Positions 43,952 through 56,073 of a stretch of DNA of 64,000 bases are shown here, in pieces. The position numbers were made by a program, and so were the translations under genes. The notes below the pieces were generated by a model. The model searched no databases. It worked only from the letters and a program-made list of their open reading frames with translations, and was not told where the DNA came from. Numbering within the stretch: position 1 is the stretch's first letter; the number at the start of each line of letters is the position of its first letter. Source of the stretch: Oncomelania hupensis (taxonomy: Eukaryota > Mollusca > Gastropoda > Littorinimorpha > Pomatiopsidae); assembly GCA_036898135.1 (NCBI GenBank), contig CM072516.1, positions 18,120,876-18,184,875 of the forward strand. The letters are read 5' to 3'.

Positions 43952-46400
43952 ACGTTAACAATGAAACTTTATGGAGAAATGGACTGGTAAAAACTTGTGG
44001 TATCATGGCATGCATTTGAATAAAGTCTTAGTGTATGTTGTACTTGCTGCCATCACGGTATTATAGATTTTTATTCGGAATTTTAGTCTTCTCGAAGCAA
44101 TCGCAGATTCCCTTTGTGGTCTTCTTTGATGAGCGTATGTGGACGCCATGCATTGTAGGTCCTAACACAGACATCAATGGTTATACCACTATGGACAATT
44201 CTATAGGCCTACTATGGACGTTTCCTTTGGACTGATCGGGCGAACACCAGAGGCATCAATTATTCATATTACGTAAAGTCAAGCGCGTGCAGCTGAAGAC
44301 TTTATGCCGTAAAGAACTACTTTTTGACGTTAGTCGCACTTGTCCTTCACACAGATAGAAAGATAATGAGATATCTGAGGCTATGTGGAACTGTGAAGTA
44401 CAACAATGAGTACTCTTTTTGTAACTGTTCTCAAATCGCTACGCAACTGCTGAATAACATGATTGCCACACTGGTCACAATTAATGTCCCTGCACTCATC
44501 GTCGAGGTTAATTTCTGCAATATTATAGTTGTTGAATTTGCCATACGTCAGATCCATTTCTCAGATCAGAGAATTAGTTAATATTGACCGTAATGTTAAT
44601 ATTTTACGATGTTATTTTGGAGCTTTTGCATAACTTTATCAGTCAAAAAGCCTAAAAAAATTGTTCCATGTTATGTTATTATATAGTTAGTGTTCTTATT
44701 TTAATTTTTACTTGAAACTTCAACACGAACGGAAATTTAATGACGAAGGATGCACGTCACACCACACTACGTAGTCGAGATCAGCCAAGGCTCACGTTCA
44801 ACTTTCCTTGGAGTAGAGGCGAAAGTAAGCCTTGACTACGCAGTGTGATCCCACACGTAACTGTTGGTGTATGGCTGCGTCTTGATTGAACGAGTGGGAT
44901 GACTTATAGAGAAATTCTGCATTGTTGCTCGAATAATCAATTCTGTTTTACTTCGGACATTACTGTTTAATGGAATATAACCTGACAATAGTGACAAAAA
45001 ACAACAAACGTGTAATGCCATTAATCATTACTGTTTGCATTCAGCATAATTTATTTAAATACTTAAAAGCTCAGGCAACCTACGTTAGTGCTGATTTTAA
45101 CAAAAAATTATTTATTCATTTTAACCTCTATTCACATTTGTGATATTAGGCAAATATTGTTGATTACCCTCCTTTGTCCAGAAGTGCAGTGAAGGCATTC
45201 TAATAGAAAAATGTGTGTTCAAACTAGCAGTACTGACCTTTCGTTTTAGATTAATAGGTTACACATCATAATCTGAACACAAAGAGACGCAGCTGATTAC
45301 TAAGCTGTTCAACATTTAATTAAGTAATACCATGTATTTAGCTCACGGAATGACGAAAACCGTTTTAAGGTTGGATTATTTATGCAGAATTCACACAAAT
45401 TTCAATTGGGTTATTTCAAAAATTAGGAACGGCGCTACAGCGCGGGGTTCGAGCACATGCTCATTCTTGTAAAAAGTTATATAGATCTACAACCGTCAAT
45501 GGGTGGGTACATGCTGTTGAAGAAGAACTATTCAGACTGCTTGCAAAACCAGCTCCACCCGTATGCAACCCAGATGTGGTCGGGTAACTAACTCTGTATT
45601 AGAGCTGGAAAAGTTAGGGAGGTGATGGGCACGGGCCACCCCATGCATTCCCTGAGGAAAGAGGTATTTACCGACTCCCCTCTCTACAGCAGTAAGGTAT
45701 CTGCAAACCTCTACTGCAACTCAGTTGCATAGTATTAATATTAACCAAAATGGTCTGAAAGAATATGCTGTTGTATTTTCACCGTCACAAAACTGCTGAA
45801 ATTATAATAATGTATACATTGTATTATGATTGTTTTTATTACTGTTGTATTTGCACACAGCCACTGCGAAACCTTGTGTTTTGCAAATAGAAGTATTCAA
45901 ATATAATATTTACATGTATTTTAACGTTCGTTTTACTGTCAAAATGCATCACAATTAATTATATTTTACAAATTGTGTAATCAAATCGTGACACTATTAT
46001 ATTTTTGTTAGAATTATGTTATTGTGCATTAATAAGTATGCATACAGAATTCACGAAAAGAAAATACTGTTCCAAGAAGTGTTTATTAATAATTTACTTC
46101 ACTTTTGAATACAATTTCGTCCACCCTACTATGCTATAATGCTGTCTTGGTTATTTTGCTGGTGTACTATCATATACATGCAAGTAATTGTTGTCTTACT
46201 TGCTTATTTCGTATTGTATCATCGACTGAAAGTAAATCCGTCCAACCTCAGTATAACTTGTCTTGAATGCCTTTTTTACCTGGCTGTATTCGCGTATTAA
46301 TTATTAGGCGTCACGAGTTAGGGGCTTACATTTATTACATTTATTTACATGCAGTATAACTTCTGTGTTTTTTCTGTAAATGATCCGCCATTATTCCGAA
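43952..46400. other. AT-rich intergenic stretch
   Basis: No gene is supported. An imperfect inverted repeat (CACACTACGTAGTC at about 44,763 and GACTACGCAGTGTG at about 44,834) encloses a hairpin of about 90 bp. Sequence at 45,420-45,720 looks non-random (GC-richer) but matches nothing I recognise. Confidence 0.4.
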
Positions 46401-46409
46401 TATTCAATA

Positions 46410-46487
<78 letters not shown>

Positions 46488-46822
46488 GATGCCAAATACG
46501 CGCTTTTCCCCAAATCACAAATCAGGATCAAAGCGCGGCGATCTGTCCCAACATACACGCTCACATGTTTCACCCACTGTGTGTGGCAAAGGCAGCGCTG
46601 GAAGATCGCTATTAGAAGACGGAAAGAAAATTGAATTTTTATTTTTGAAATTGTTATATTGATACATTATTAAAGGAAATTAGAAAACCGGAGTACCCGG
46701 AGAAAACCCTCGGTGACCTCAATAGTCCTGTACCTGAGTCACGTTTGCCCCTTTGTAGGAATCGAACCCAGGACTTTCGGCTTAGAAAACCGGCGACTAA
46801 TCCACTGTGCCACGAGGCCATA
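46410..46822 (-). mobile_element. tRNA-derived SINE, family 1, full-length diverged copy
   Basis: AAT tail (46,417-46,486), body with ATACGCGCTTTTCCCCAAAT, and a tRNA head ending at CACTGTGCCACGAGGCCA. The B box is intact (GGTTCGATTCC, reverse of GGAATCGAACC). About 35 bp of the body is missing relative to the 0.4-kb copy. Confidence 0.85.
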
Positions 46823-48225
46823 CCTTACTGACCTGTAAGGATAATATCAAATTAGGGGTGTGTTTAATAATTATATACTACTTAATGTGTAATGCACTAC
46901 CACTTAATGTATTATTGACCTTAATTCCGTCCACTTTAAAGATATTCTAGCGTGGGAAAACTTGTCTTAATACTAAGATAGTAGTTTTATACTGTCTTTA
47001 TAATGTACTTCTATATAATAATTTAACAAGCCTAAAACTTCAGGTAACTACATGAGCACATATTTGTTTAGTTATTTAATTATTTGGTTATTTCTTTCTT
47101 TATTCTTTGTGGTCTGTCCTTATTGAATATCAGTCAGTCAATTTACGTTAAAGGTGAAATGCTAAGAATATTCAAAATGGCATTACATTATGTATGCACT
47201 ATAATACACGTAAATGTATGTGCATATGTCTGATTTATTTATTTATTTTTAACATTATCATTGACTATTAATTATTAAGTCTGTGAAGTTTCTCATGAAG
47301 TATAATTTTGAAGCTTTTCATTTTGACAAGTTTTGGTGGTGTTTCAAGTCCTAAAAGAAATGTATTTTATGAAATTTAAGTTTTGGGGTGTACATTTGTT
47401 GATGTGAAATGTAATGTGTGTAGGCAATTACTGTGATATTTATTGTCGTTATGATTTATGTTTACGTACTTTCTCTATCCAGCTAACAATTAAAAAAAAT
47501 ATAAAAAGACGACGCGAGGAGTTATGTACATAGCATAAAATTTTCATTGATATTTAAACTATGTATAATACTGCAGTCATATCGCAATGCAGTCATATAT
47601 TTTTCTGTACGTACTCCTACCTGCCCTGAGGGTTCGATAAATCGTCCCTTGCGTAGGATGCCTTTATTGGCTGGTGGAGTGCCTTCAGTGTTACCACTAG
47701 GCTTGTTTCGGCAGATCTTTTATGCGGATCAGGTGTGAGTCCTCTTTCAGCCAAGTTGTGGTCTTAATTTTGTGGTCCTGATTCGGCTCTTTGCAGTCCG
47801 CTGGACCCTGTAAGCAATGAATAACTAACTCCTACCTGCCCACATCACTATCAATGTATAATCATAATTATAATACTAATTGCAAAAATACAAAATACAG
47901 AAATACACACATGCACACAAACACACACATACATACATACACATATACAAGTGCACAAGAGCACAACTATAGGTATTACAAGACATAATGTAGGCTATTC
48001 CTATGGTAACGTCATGAAGATGGTATTTGTAGCATGCGTATGTTTGATTGTTTCTGTTGTTTTATTCTAATAATAGTGTTGGTTAGAAGTGTTTTATTAC
48101 TTGTGTACCTTTAAGTACTCATAGTAGTTTATTATTTATCGCGTATTATCATGCCAAAATAAAAAGCATATCATGCCATTAATACCAAAACTCAAGTTCT
48201 TTAGTTATTTTATCAGGACGAATAG

Positions 48226-48230
<5 letters not shown>
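46823..48230. other. AT-rich spacer with a fragment of the 718-bp repeat
   Basis: About 47,625-47,815 matches the 3' part of the 718-bp repeat in plus orientation (GTTACCACTAGGCTTGTTTC, CAGATCTTTTATGCGGATCA, GCAGTCCGCTGGACC). The remainder is AT-rich with no supported gene. Confidence 0.55.

Positions 48231-48300
<70 letters not shown>
48231..48300. repeat. CT microsatellite
   Basis: About 35 CT units, followed by GT and CA runs to 48,385. Confidence 0.95.
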
Positions 48301-48523
48301 ACTCTCATCACTTTCTGCCTGTCTCTGTCTCTGTCCCTCTATGTGCGTGTGTTTGTGTGTGTGTCACACACACACACACACAACTGCACACACATTTAAC
48401 CCTTTCACTGTCAAAGCAGAATGGCACCGAGTTACAACTATTTGCTAAGCAGATCTGGCTCACGTTTGTAAAAAAATACACACACACACAAATTCTAATT
48501 TAACAGTATTAGAAATAATACTT

Positions 48524-51500
48524 ACACATTTATGAATCCTATCCTATCCTGTCCCATAACCCGAAGGTCGTAGGGGCACCACAGATGATCGCTTAACCAG
48601 CATACTCCATCTTTCTCTGTCCTCAGCAGCCCTCATGGCTTCGCTCAGTGTCAAACCAGTCCATTCTCGAATGTTGTCCTCCCACCTCTTTTTCGGTCTC
48701 CCCCTTCTTCTACCTCCTTGCACTGTGCCTTGCAGAATGGTCTTTGCAAGGCCTGATGATCTGGTGACGTGGCCATACCATCGGAGTTTCCGTTTCTTCA
48801 CCACTGTGAGCAGGTCATCGTGTTGTCCAATGGCTTGTGTGATGGTCTGTCGGACTTCAACGTTGGTGATGTGTTGGGTATAGGAAATGCACAGAAGTCT
48901 TCTGTAGCACCTCATCTCCATGCTTTGTATTCTTCGTTGGAGATCTGCTGTGAGGGTCCATGCTTCGCAAGCATATAGGAAGATGGAGATGACCAGAGAT
49001 CGCAGCAGTCTTACTTTGGAATGTAGACTGATGGTTCTGTCTTTCCAAATGGGCTTCAACCTTGTCAGGGCAGCAGTTGTTTGTGCGATCCTGGAGAGGC
49101 CTTCCTGTCGAGACCCATTGTCTGACACAATGGCTCCTAAATATTTGAAGCTGTGCACTGTGTTGAGGGATTGGCCTTGTACTTTGATGTCCGTGTTGAT
49201 GCCATTGGTGTTGTTGGTCATCATTTTGGTCTTCTCTGCACTTATTTCCATTCCATAAGCTCTGGAGGTGGTGTCAAGCCTCTGTACAAGCTGTTCAAGT
49301 TCTTGTTCCTCTCCAGCCAATCCATCAATATCATCCGCAAAACGAAGATTGGAGATTGCTCTGCCCCCTATGCTGACTGTGCCTTCGTGATCTGCAAGAG
49401 CATCTGACATGATGCGCTCTAGGAAGATGTTGAAGAGTGTTGGAGAGAGTAGGCATCCTTGACGCACACCGATTGTTGTTCTGAACCAGTTCCCGATGAC
49501 GCTGTTATGGAGGACTGCACTGGTAGCCTTGTCATACAGGCTTTTGATGACTTCTATGATTTTAGGGCTGATGTTGTACACTTTCATGGTTGCCCATAGA
49601 GCTGCATGCCAGACTCGGTCAAATGCCTTCTTGAAGTCTATGAACACATGATATAGATGTTGTTGGTGCTGTAGGTATTTCTCACAGATTATTCTGAGGT
49701 TGAAAATCTGTTCAGTGGTACTTCGCCCTGCCATGAATCCTGCTTGTTCTTCAGCTATGATTTGTTCAGCTTGTGGTTTCAACCTGTTGAGTATTATTTT
49801 CAGGAGGACCTTGCTGGGATGGCTGATGAGGCTGATGGTGCGGTAATTTTCACACTCCTGAAGGTTACCTTTTTTAGGAAGAGTGATGACAAGCGACTGG
49901 GTCCATGGTGTAGGCCATTCCCCACTCTGCCAGATCTTGTTACAGATAGTGGTGAGAGCATCAGTCATCGCTCCTCCTCCTGCTTGTAGCAGTTCCGCTG
50001 GTATGTTGTCCACTCCCGCTGACTTCCCTTTCTTCAGCGATTGCACTGCTGCCTCAACTTCTTCCCGGAGAATTGGGAGGATTTCTTCTTCTTCTCTGCT
50101 CTCGGGATATGCTAGAACTGATGGGTCTCCATTTGGTGTATGGTTGTAAAGGTCAGAGCAGTACTCTGTCCATCTGTCCAAGACTTCTTGTTCTTCTGTA
50201 AGGCAAATGCCAGACTTGCTTTGGATAGTGGAGACTTTGGGCTGTTTAACACTTGTCAGCCGCTTCACAGTCTGGTAGGCCTTCTTGCTGTTGTTCTTGT
50301 TCAGATTGTTCTCTATTTCCTGGCATTGATCTTCTATCCAGTTCTCCTTTGCTGTGCGCATGCCTTTTCGGATGTCATTGTTGATTTTTCGGTAGACATC
50401 AGCTCCCTGTGAGGTGTTCTTTTTCTTTTTTAACTCTCTTCGTTTATCACACAGATCCAAAAGTTCAGGTGTGATCCACGGCTTCTTCTTTGGTCGGTGC
50501 TTGCCAAGGATCTCAGTGGCGGCATCTGTTACAGCTGAGTTGAAGGTATTGGTCATGGTGTTGACATCTACTTCGCCTGCCCCCAAAATAAGCAGTGGTG
50601 CAAATTTCCCTCCAATTGTGGCCTGAAATATTTTTGCCACCTCCGGGTCTTGCAGTTTGTCCAGGTCGAACTTCAGCCTAGTGCACTTTGCTGTATTTAC
50701 TCTCTTCAAATGGAGCCGGAAAGACATCATCACGAGATCGTGGTCACTTCCAATGTCTGCTCCTGGAAAAGTGCGTGTCCTGCCAATGTTGATGCTTGAT
50801 CTGAAGCGTTTCTTGACCATGATGTAGTCGATCTGGTTGTGATGTTCCCCGCCGGGACTGTGCCATGTCCATCGTCTGGATTTTTTGTGGAGACCAAGCG
50901 TGTTTGCCAGTACCAGATTGTTGTATCTGGCAAACTCCAATAGCCTCAGACCCCTGTCATTTGTCTCGTTGTTGCAGTGGGGTCCGCATGTGTCTCCCCA
51001 GTTGCGGTGCGCATCTTGGCCAACCTTGGCATTCCAGTCGCCTTGCACTATGACTATGTCTTTCTTCGGCACTTGGTCAAGGACCGCCTGTATATTTTCA
51101 TAAAAATCCTCCACTTCGCTGTCTTCATAGTCTGATGTTGGGGCATAGGCCTGGATGATGGTAATGTTGAAAGGGGTTGCTCTCAGACGGATGGTAATGA
51201 GTCTGCTGGAGACTGGGCGGCAACCCATGACAGTGGCTAGAATGTTCTTGTGGACCAAGAATCCAACGCCGTGTTCGTGCCTGTCATCTCTACCGCTGAA
51301 ATAGAGCTTGTGGCCTTTGTCAGTCGTTGTTTCACCTAGGCCTTTCCAGCGCAGTTCGCTGATACCTAGAACGTTCCATCGATAGTGGTCCAGCTCGTGG
51401 GCCAGTTCTTCTAATTTTCCTTCCGCAGTTAGGGTCCTGACGTTCCAGGTTCCTATGACGATGTTGTTTCTCGTGCGGATCTTGCTATATTGTCCATCAG

Positions 51501-51892
51501 TAGCATACTTAACACCTCCGTCCTGGTGGCCAACGGAAGGCGCGGTCCTTGTGCCGGGTGACGGCCCGGGCGACGACCGATCCGGTATGGAATTAGTGGA
51601 TTGTGTCATCATGTAGTGTGTCTTGGGCAAAAAAGACCTGGCAGGGCCCAATCCTCTCCAGGCTGTTGGCCACAGCCGAAATCCACGAATACAGTATGGC
51701 TCGCCTTGGCCCTGAGCACGTGGTCGTTGAACCTGTAGTAACGTGAGGTTCCTCCGCCCTGGCCGGTGACTTCTGTGTAGAAGACTTTCGCCCAGTGATG
51801 CCGTGCTAACATCACCCCTGTTAGTCGCCTCTTACGACACGCCGGGAAACGTTGGGTCTATTCTATTTGCCCGAACCCACACATTTATGAAA
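48524..51892 (-). mobile_element. Full-length RTE-type LINE with perfect 13-bp TSD
   Basis: The element is 48,537-51,879, about 3.34 kb. ACACATTTATGAA flanks it at 48,524-48,536 and 51,880-51,892. A leader of about 230 bp precedes one long open frame. The 3' end is a short GGATA repeat, and the stop codon lies inside it. At least ten fragments of the same family lie in this window, all ending in the same GGATA tail where their 3' end is present. The intact frame and perfect duplication indicate a recent insertion that may still be competent. Confidence 0.95.
48544..51651 (-). CDS. RTE-clade endonuclease/reverse transcriptase, 1035 aa, intact
   Basis: This single protein would nick target DNA and copy its own RNA at the break. 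Residues about 60-310 are an AP-like endonuclease (GTWNVRTL 67-74, SELRWKG around 98, GDWNAKVG 204-211, GSDHDLV 301-307). A linker follows to about 540. Residues about 545-800 are the reverse transcriptase: the IDFKKAFDRVW block with its catalytic Asp at 672, VRQGCLLSP near 730 and FADD at 771-774. A conserved C-terminal part has the RRLL and RWYGHVTRSSG blocks and GRPKKRWEDNIREWTG (984-999). The length and layout fit the RTE clade, with a BovB-like C-terminus. Similar proteins are often named craniofacial development protein 2-like or endonuclease-reverse transcriptase. The ATG at 51,651 is the first in the frame; a later start is possible. Confidence 0.95.
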   Translation of the reverse strand: MGPARSFLPKTHYMMTQSTNSIPDRSSPGPSPGTRTAPSVGHQDGGVKYATDGQYSKIRTRNNIVIGTWNVRTLTAEGKLEELAHELDHYRWNVLGISELRWKGLGETTTDKGHKLYFSGRDDRHEHGVGFLVHKNILATVMGCRPVSSRLITIRLRATPFNITIIQAYAPTSDYEDSEVEDFYENIQAVLDQVPKKDIVIVQGDWNAKVGQDAHRNWGDTCGPHCNNETNDRGLRLLEFARYNNLVLANTLGLHKKSRRWTWHSPGGEHHNQIDYIMVKKRFRSSINIGRTRTFPGADIGSDHDLVMMSFRLHLKRVNTAKCTRLKFDLDKLQDPEVAKIFQATIGGKFAPLLILGAGEVDVNTMTNTFNSAVTDAATEILGKHRPKKKPWITPELLDLCDKRRELKKKKNTSQGADVYRKINNDIRKGMRTAKENWIEDQCQEIENNLNKNNSKKAYQTVKRLTSVKQPKVSTIQSKSGICLTEEQEVLDRWTEYCSDLYNHTPNGDPSVLAYPESREEEEILPILREEVEAAVQSLKKGKSAGVDNIPAELLQAGGGAMTDALTTICNKIWQSGEWPTPWTQSLVITLPKKGNLQECENYRTISLISHPSKVLLKIILNRLKPQAEQIIAEEQAGFMAGRSTTEQIFNLRIICEKYLQHQQHLYHVFIDFKKAFDRVWHAALWATMKVYNISPKIIEVIKSLYDKATSAVLHNSVIGNWFRTTIGVRQGCLLSPTLFNIFLERIMSDALADHEGTVSIGGRAISNLRFADDIDGLAGEEQELEQLVQRLDTTSRAYGMEISAEKTKMMTNNTNGINTDIKVQGQSLNTVHSFKYLGAIVSDNGSRQEGLSRIAQTTAALTRLKPIWKDRTISLHSKVRLLRSLVISIFLYACEAWTLTADLQRRIQSMEMRCYRRLLCISYTQHITNVEVRQTITQAIGQHDDLLTVVKKRKLRWYGHVTRSSGLAKTILQGTVQGGRRRGRPKKRWEDNIREWTGLTLSEAMRAAEDRERWSMLVKRSSVVPLRPSGYGTG

Positions 51893-52045
51893 GGTAATTC
51901 AATTCTCTAAACGAATATGCTAGTTAGAAAAAATATAATTCCATAACATTTTAAACTTCTTTTAAAATATTTATTTCTTTATTTATTTTTAGTCCAAATA
52001 AGAGTGAGAAATAGATAGGGTGGCAATTACCTCATATTCGTCGTA

Positions 52046-52543
52046 AATTTGATGTATCCTATCCTATCCTATCCTATCCTATCCCTAACTCGAAGGTCGT
52101 TGGGGCACCACAATGATTGTTTAACCAGCGTACTCCATCCTTCTCTGACCTCAGCAACCCTCATGGCTTCGCTCAGTGTCAAGCCACTCCATTCTCGAAT
52201 GTTGTTCTCCCACCCCTTTTTCTGTCTCCCCTCTTCTTCTGCCTCCTTGCACCATGCCTTGCACGATGGTTTTTGCAAAGCTGAAGCTCTGGTGACGTGG
52301 CCCTATTATCGGGGTTTCCGTTTCTTCACCACTGTGAGCATGTCACAATGTTGTCCAATGGCTTGTGTGATGGTCTGTCGGACGTCGCCATTGGTGATGT
52401 GCTGAGTATAGAAAATGCCCAGAAGTCTTCTGTAGCACCTCATCTCCATGCTTTGTATTCTTCGTTGTAGATCTGCTGTGGGGGTCCATTTTTCGCAAGC
52501 GTACAGGAAGATGGAGATGACAAGGGTGCGCAATTTGGTGTAT
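52046..52543 (-). mobile_element. 5'-truncated RTE LINE fragment with 12-bp TSD
   Basis: The 3' tail is a CCTAT array (as read on the plus strand) at about 52,055-52,083. The sequence covers only the C-terminal region. AATTTGATGTAT (52,046-52,057) and AATTTGGTGTAT (52,532-52,543) match at 11 of 12 positions. Confidence 0.88.
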
Positions 52544-52587
52544 GGATGCGTTTAGTTTCATTTATGTCCCTGTTTAACGCATATATT

Positions 52588-53079
52588 AGCACGAGAGATA
52601 CAATCGTAATAAGATTCTGGAATGTCAGGACCCTAACTGCGGAAGGAAAATTAGAAGAACTGTCCCACGAACTTGACCACTATCGATGGAACATTTTAGG
52701 TATCAGCGAACTGCGCTGGAAAGGCCTAGGTGAAACAGCGACCGATCCGATGAAGGCCAACAACTTATTTCAGCGGGAGAGATTACAGGCAGGAACACGG
52801 CGTTGGATTCTTGGTCCACATAGACATTTTATCCACTTTCATTGGTTGCCGCCCAGTCTCCAGTAGACTCATTATCATCCGTCCGAGAGCAGCGCCTTTC
52901 AACATCACCATCATACAGGTCTATGCACCAACATCAGACTATGACGACGGCGAAGTCCAGGATTTCTATAAACATCGGCGACAACGAGACAAATGACAAA
53001 GGTCTGGGACTCTTGGAGTTTGCCAGATACAACAATCTGGTACTGACAAACACGCTCGGTCCCCACAAAAAATCCAGAC
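52588..53079 (+). mobile_element. RTE LINE host copy, endonuclease part (first segment of the nest)
   Basis: The segment opens with TWNVRTLTAEGKLEEL-type sequence and runs to NTLGPHKKSR. The catalytic GDWNAKVG block is deleted between DFY and NETNDKG. The copy is split here by a Jockey/CR1-like element and resumes at 55,690 with KKSRRWTWHSP. Confidence 0.88.
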
Positions 53080-55702
53080 TCTGACCAATTCTGTAATACG
53101 CTTTCAGAAATAAATTGGCACGAAAAGATCACAACAGAGAACATACATAAATGCGCCGAAGATTTCGCTGCGTCTTTCTTTGATATAGCCTGTAAATGTA
53201 TGCATGAAAGCTGTCACTATACGTAGCAGAGATGCTGCCTGGTTAACTAATTAAATCCGCCACGCCCTTAATTAAAAGAAGATATACATTATTTAAGCAT
53301 GCCAAACAAACCAATAAAACCAACGATTGGAAAACATCGACATTTTAGAAACCAAGTGACGCATAAGATTAAAGAAAGAAAATTAGAATTTTTAAACGAA
53401 TTAGACCAGAAGGCATCTGACCCTACACAGTTTGGAACCAAAGACTGGTGGAAATTAGTTAAAGCTTTTATGAACAAAAAGGGCATATCCGATAGCATAC
53501 CACCAATCCTATTCAACGGGAAACCATGCAATACCAATGAGGAAAAAGCAAATGCTTTTAATGAATATTTTATCCAACAATCAACCTTAGAAACACCCGA
53601 TGACAACCCTCCTGAACTCCCTTATCTAGAAAATGAACTTAATGAAATTATAATTACCAGAAGTAGCCAAAGTTATAAAACATCTAGACCCAATTAAAGC
53701 TGCTGTCCCAGACAAAATTCATAACAAATTACTGATAACAGCGGTTGATGTAATTTTTGAACCGCTAAGCCTACTTTTTAAACGCTGTTTGTCGGAAGGA
53801 CTGTTCCCAGAAACTTGGAAAACCGCACATGTCACGCCAATTCACAAAAAAGGTCACACTGAATTATATACTACCGTCCTATCTCACTTTTAAGCTGCAT
53901 CGGAAAAATCCTTGAACCATATCCATTTGTATTCATTTTTGAACAATAACAATATTCTAACTCAATCTCAGTCTGGATTTATACATGGCGATTCTACTAT
54001 TAATCAGCTAATTTTTATTTATAATAACATATGCTTGGCCTATAACACCGGAACAACAAATCAATCTATTTCAATATATCCAAAGCTTATGATAGAGTAT
54101 GGCACAAGGGATTATTAGCTGAACAAATGAACAAAAAACCGAACTCTTAACCTTTAAACGTGACACATTGCCAAACTATCCTCTAACATTAAATAGCACG
54201 ACTTTGTCTGAAACTGATCACCATAAACATCTAGGCCTGACATTGCAAAACAATTGTAAGTGTAATATACACATAAATAGCATAATTAAGATGGTAACTC
54301 TTCTACTGGCATGCTTACGGTCATACAAATACAAACTGTGCAGAAAACCTCTCGAAGCCAGGTATAAGTCCTTCGTTTTACCTCATTTTGATTATGGCGA
54401 TGTAATATGGGACAATTGTACTGACACTCAAGCTACTTCACTTGAAAAACTTCACCTCGAATGGATAAGAATAATTGTAGGGGCAGTAAAGGGAACTAGC
54501 CATGAATCCTTGTACAGGGAATCAGTGCTCTGCCCATTGAGAGGAAGACGTAGGCGGCGCAAACTACTTACCTTCCATAAAATGGTCAATGAGCGCTGTC
54601 CTGAGTATATATATCTCTGACTTGGTCCCACGGCTTGTCTCGTCAATTAATCCTTACCACCGTCGATGGCCTTTGGAGCGCATACAAAATTGAAATCTAC
54701 AAAAGCTCCTTTATCCCCTCTTCTACTATCATGTGGAATGAGCTCCCTGAAGAAATTCAAGTCAATTCGTCAGTCAACCTATTTAAACGACATCTCTCCA
54801 AAGACGATTCTGCGGTCCCGCCGGTTTATTATCATAGTGCACGACCACAACAAATTATCAATTGCAGGCTTCGGCTGGGTGTAAGCAACCTTAACTACGA
54901 TATGCATCGTCGCCATTTGATAGACGACCCAGTTTGCTGTTGCGGACACCCGACCGAAACGTCTGAACGCTTCCTGCTTTTTTGTCCTTTGACGGTGACC
55001 GTATTTAAACGATTAGTCTTCTTGATCCTATCCTAAGGGAAATTAATACCTTACTCTTGGGAAATGCAGAATTGTCATTGCAAGAAAATGCCAAGACGTT
55101 TTCAACTGTTCACACATTTTTACTTTCATGTAACCGCTTCTGACCGCATATTATATTATATTATATTATATTATATTATATTATATTATATTATATTATA
55201 TTATATTATATTATATTATATTATATTATATTATATTATATCATTTTATTTTATATTATATTATATTTTCATATTTTATTTTTAACGACTTTCCACATAC
55301 TTCGCTTTCTAACTTTGATCTTAAACACACTCATTAGTTTCTTTTCACAAGTATAACTCTCTCGCACCCGCCCCTCCCCGTCCTCACCCCCTCCCCCATC
55401 TCCTCTCCCCCACCACCACCATCCCACATTTTTTTTCTTTTTCTCTTACCCTTCACTTAAAAATCTTTTTTTTTGTCAATTTTTTTTCTTTTTATAAAAA
55501 TTTCTTTTTTTTTATTTCTTGTATTTTTATCAATGTTCTGTTGTTGTTTCCTGTCGTCCGCCAGTAATATTTTGACACATTATTATTATTTGGGTAGCAC
55601 TCATTTAAGCCTTGTGCTTTTGTGCGCCCTGATGTTTTGCTTTGTATTAATATCTGGTTTCTCTGTTGAATAAAATTTATGTTAAAACAAAAAAATCCAG
55701 AC
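53067..55702 (+). mobile_element. Jockey/CR1-like LINE inserted into an RTE copy, 13-bp TSD
   Basis: The insert is about 53,080-55,689. AAAAAATCCAGAC occurs at 53,067-53,079 and 55,690-55,702, both copies belonging to the RTE codons for KKSR. The 3' region has a TATTA array (about 55,150-55,240) and AATAAA shortly before the end. The 5' end is truncated, and the coding part is a pseudogene. Confidence 0.88.
53299..55036 (+). pseudogene. Jockey/CR1-like reverse transcriptase, multiply broken
   Basis: Readable blocks in order: DPTQFGTKDWWKLVKAFMNK and NEEKANAFNEYFIQQ. Then come DPIKAAVPDKI and FPETWKTAHVTPIHKKG with a frameshift, and LTQSQSGFIHGDSTINQL, with a large part of the RT core missing after it. 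Next are HHKHLGLTL, YKSFVLPHFDYGDVIWD, SLEKLHLEWIR, TIMWNELPEEIQVNSS and a C-terminal Cys/His segment CCCGHPTETSERFLLFC. This order matches Jockey or CR1-group elements annotated as RNA-directed DNA polymerase from mobile element jockey. Several frameshifts and deletions make it non-functional. Confidence 0.82.
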
Positions 55703-56073
55703 GATGGACATGGCACAGTCCAAGCGGGGAGCATCACAACCAGATTGACTACATCATAGTCAAGTATCGCTTCAAATCAAGCGTCACCATTGGCAGGACA
55801 CACACTTTTCCAGGAGCAAACATCGGAATAAATCATGATCTGGTGATGATGTCTTTCCGGCTCCACTTGAAGACAGCAAACACAGCAAAGTGCACCAGAC
55901 TGAAGTTTGACCCGGACAAACGGCAAGACCCGGAGGTGGCAGAAATATTCCAAGCCATAATTAGAGGGAAATTTGCACCACTGCTCATTTTGGGAGCTGG
56001 TGAAGCAGATATCAACACTATTACCACCAACTTCAACTCAGCTGTGACAGATGCCGCAACTGAGATCCTTGGC
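55690..56073 (+). mobile_element. RTE LINE host copy, second segment
   Basis: It continues the copy of 52,588-53,079 from KKSRRWTWHSP through the endonuclease end to DAATEILG. It is split again at 56,073 by a minus-strand RTE and resumes at 56,951 with ILGKHR. Confidence 0.88.

Noticed and set aside
45420..45720. Possible SINE with GGGTTCGAGCAC as a B box
   Set aside because: The B-box match is weak, there is no A box at the right spacing, and there is no tail or target duplication.
48635..51103. Several plus-strand open frames of 60-110 codons
   Set aside because: They are antisense shadows of the intact RTE frame.
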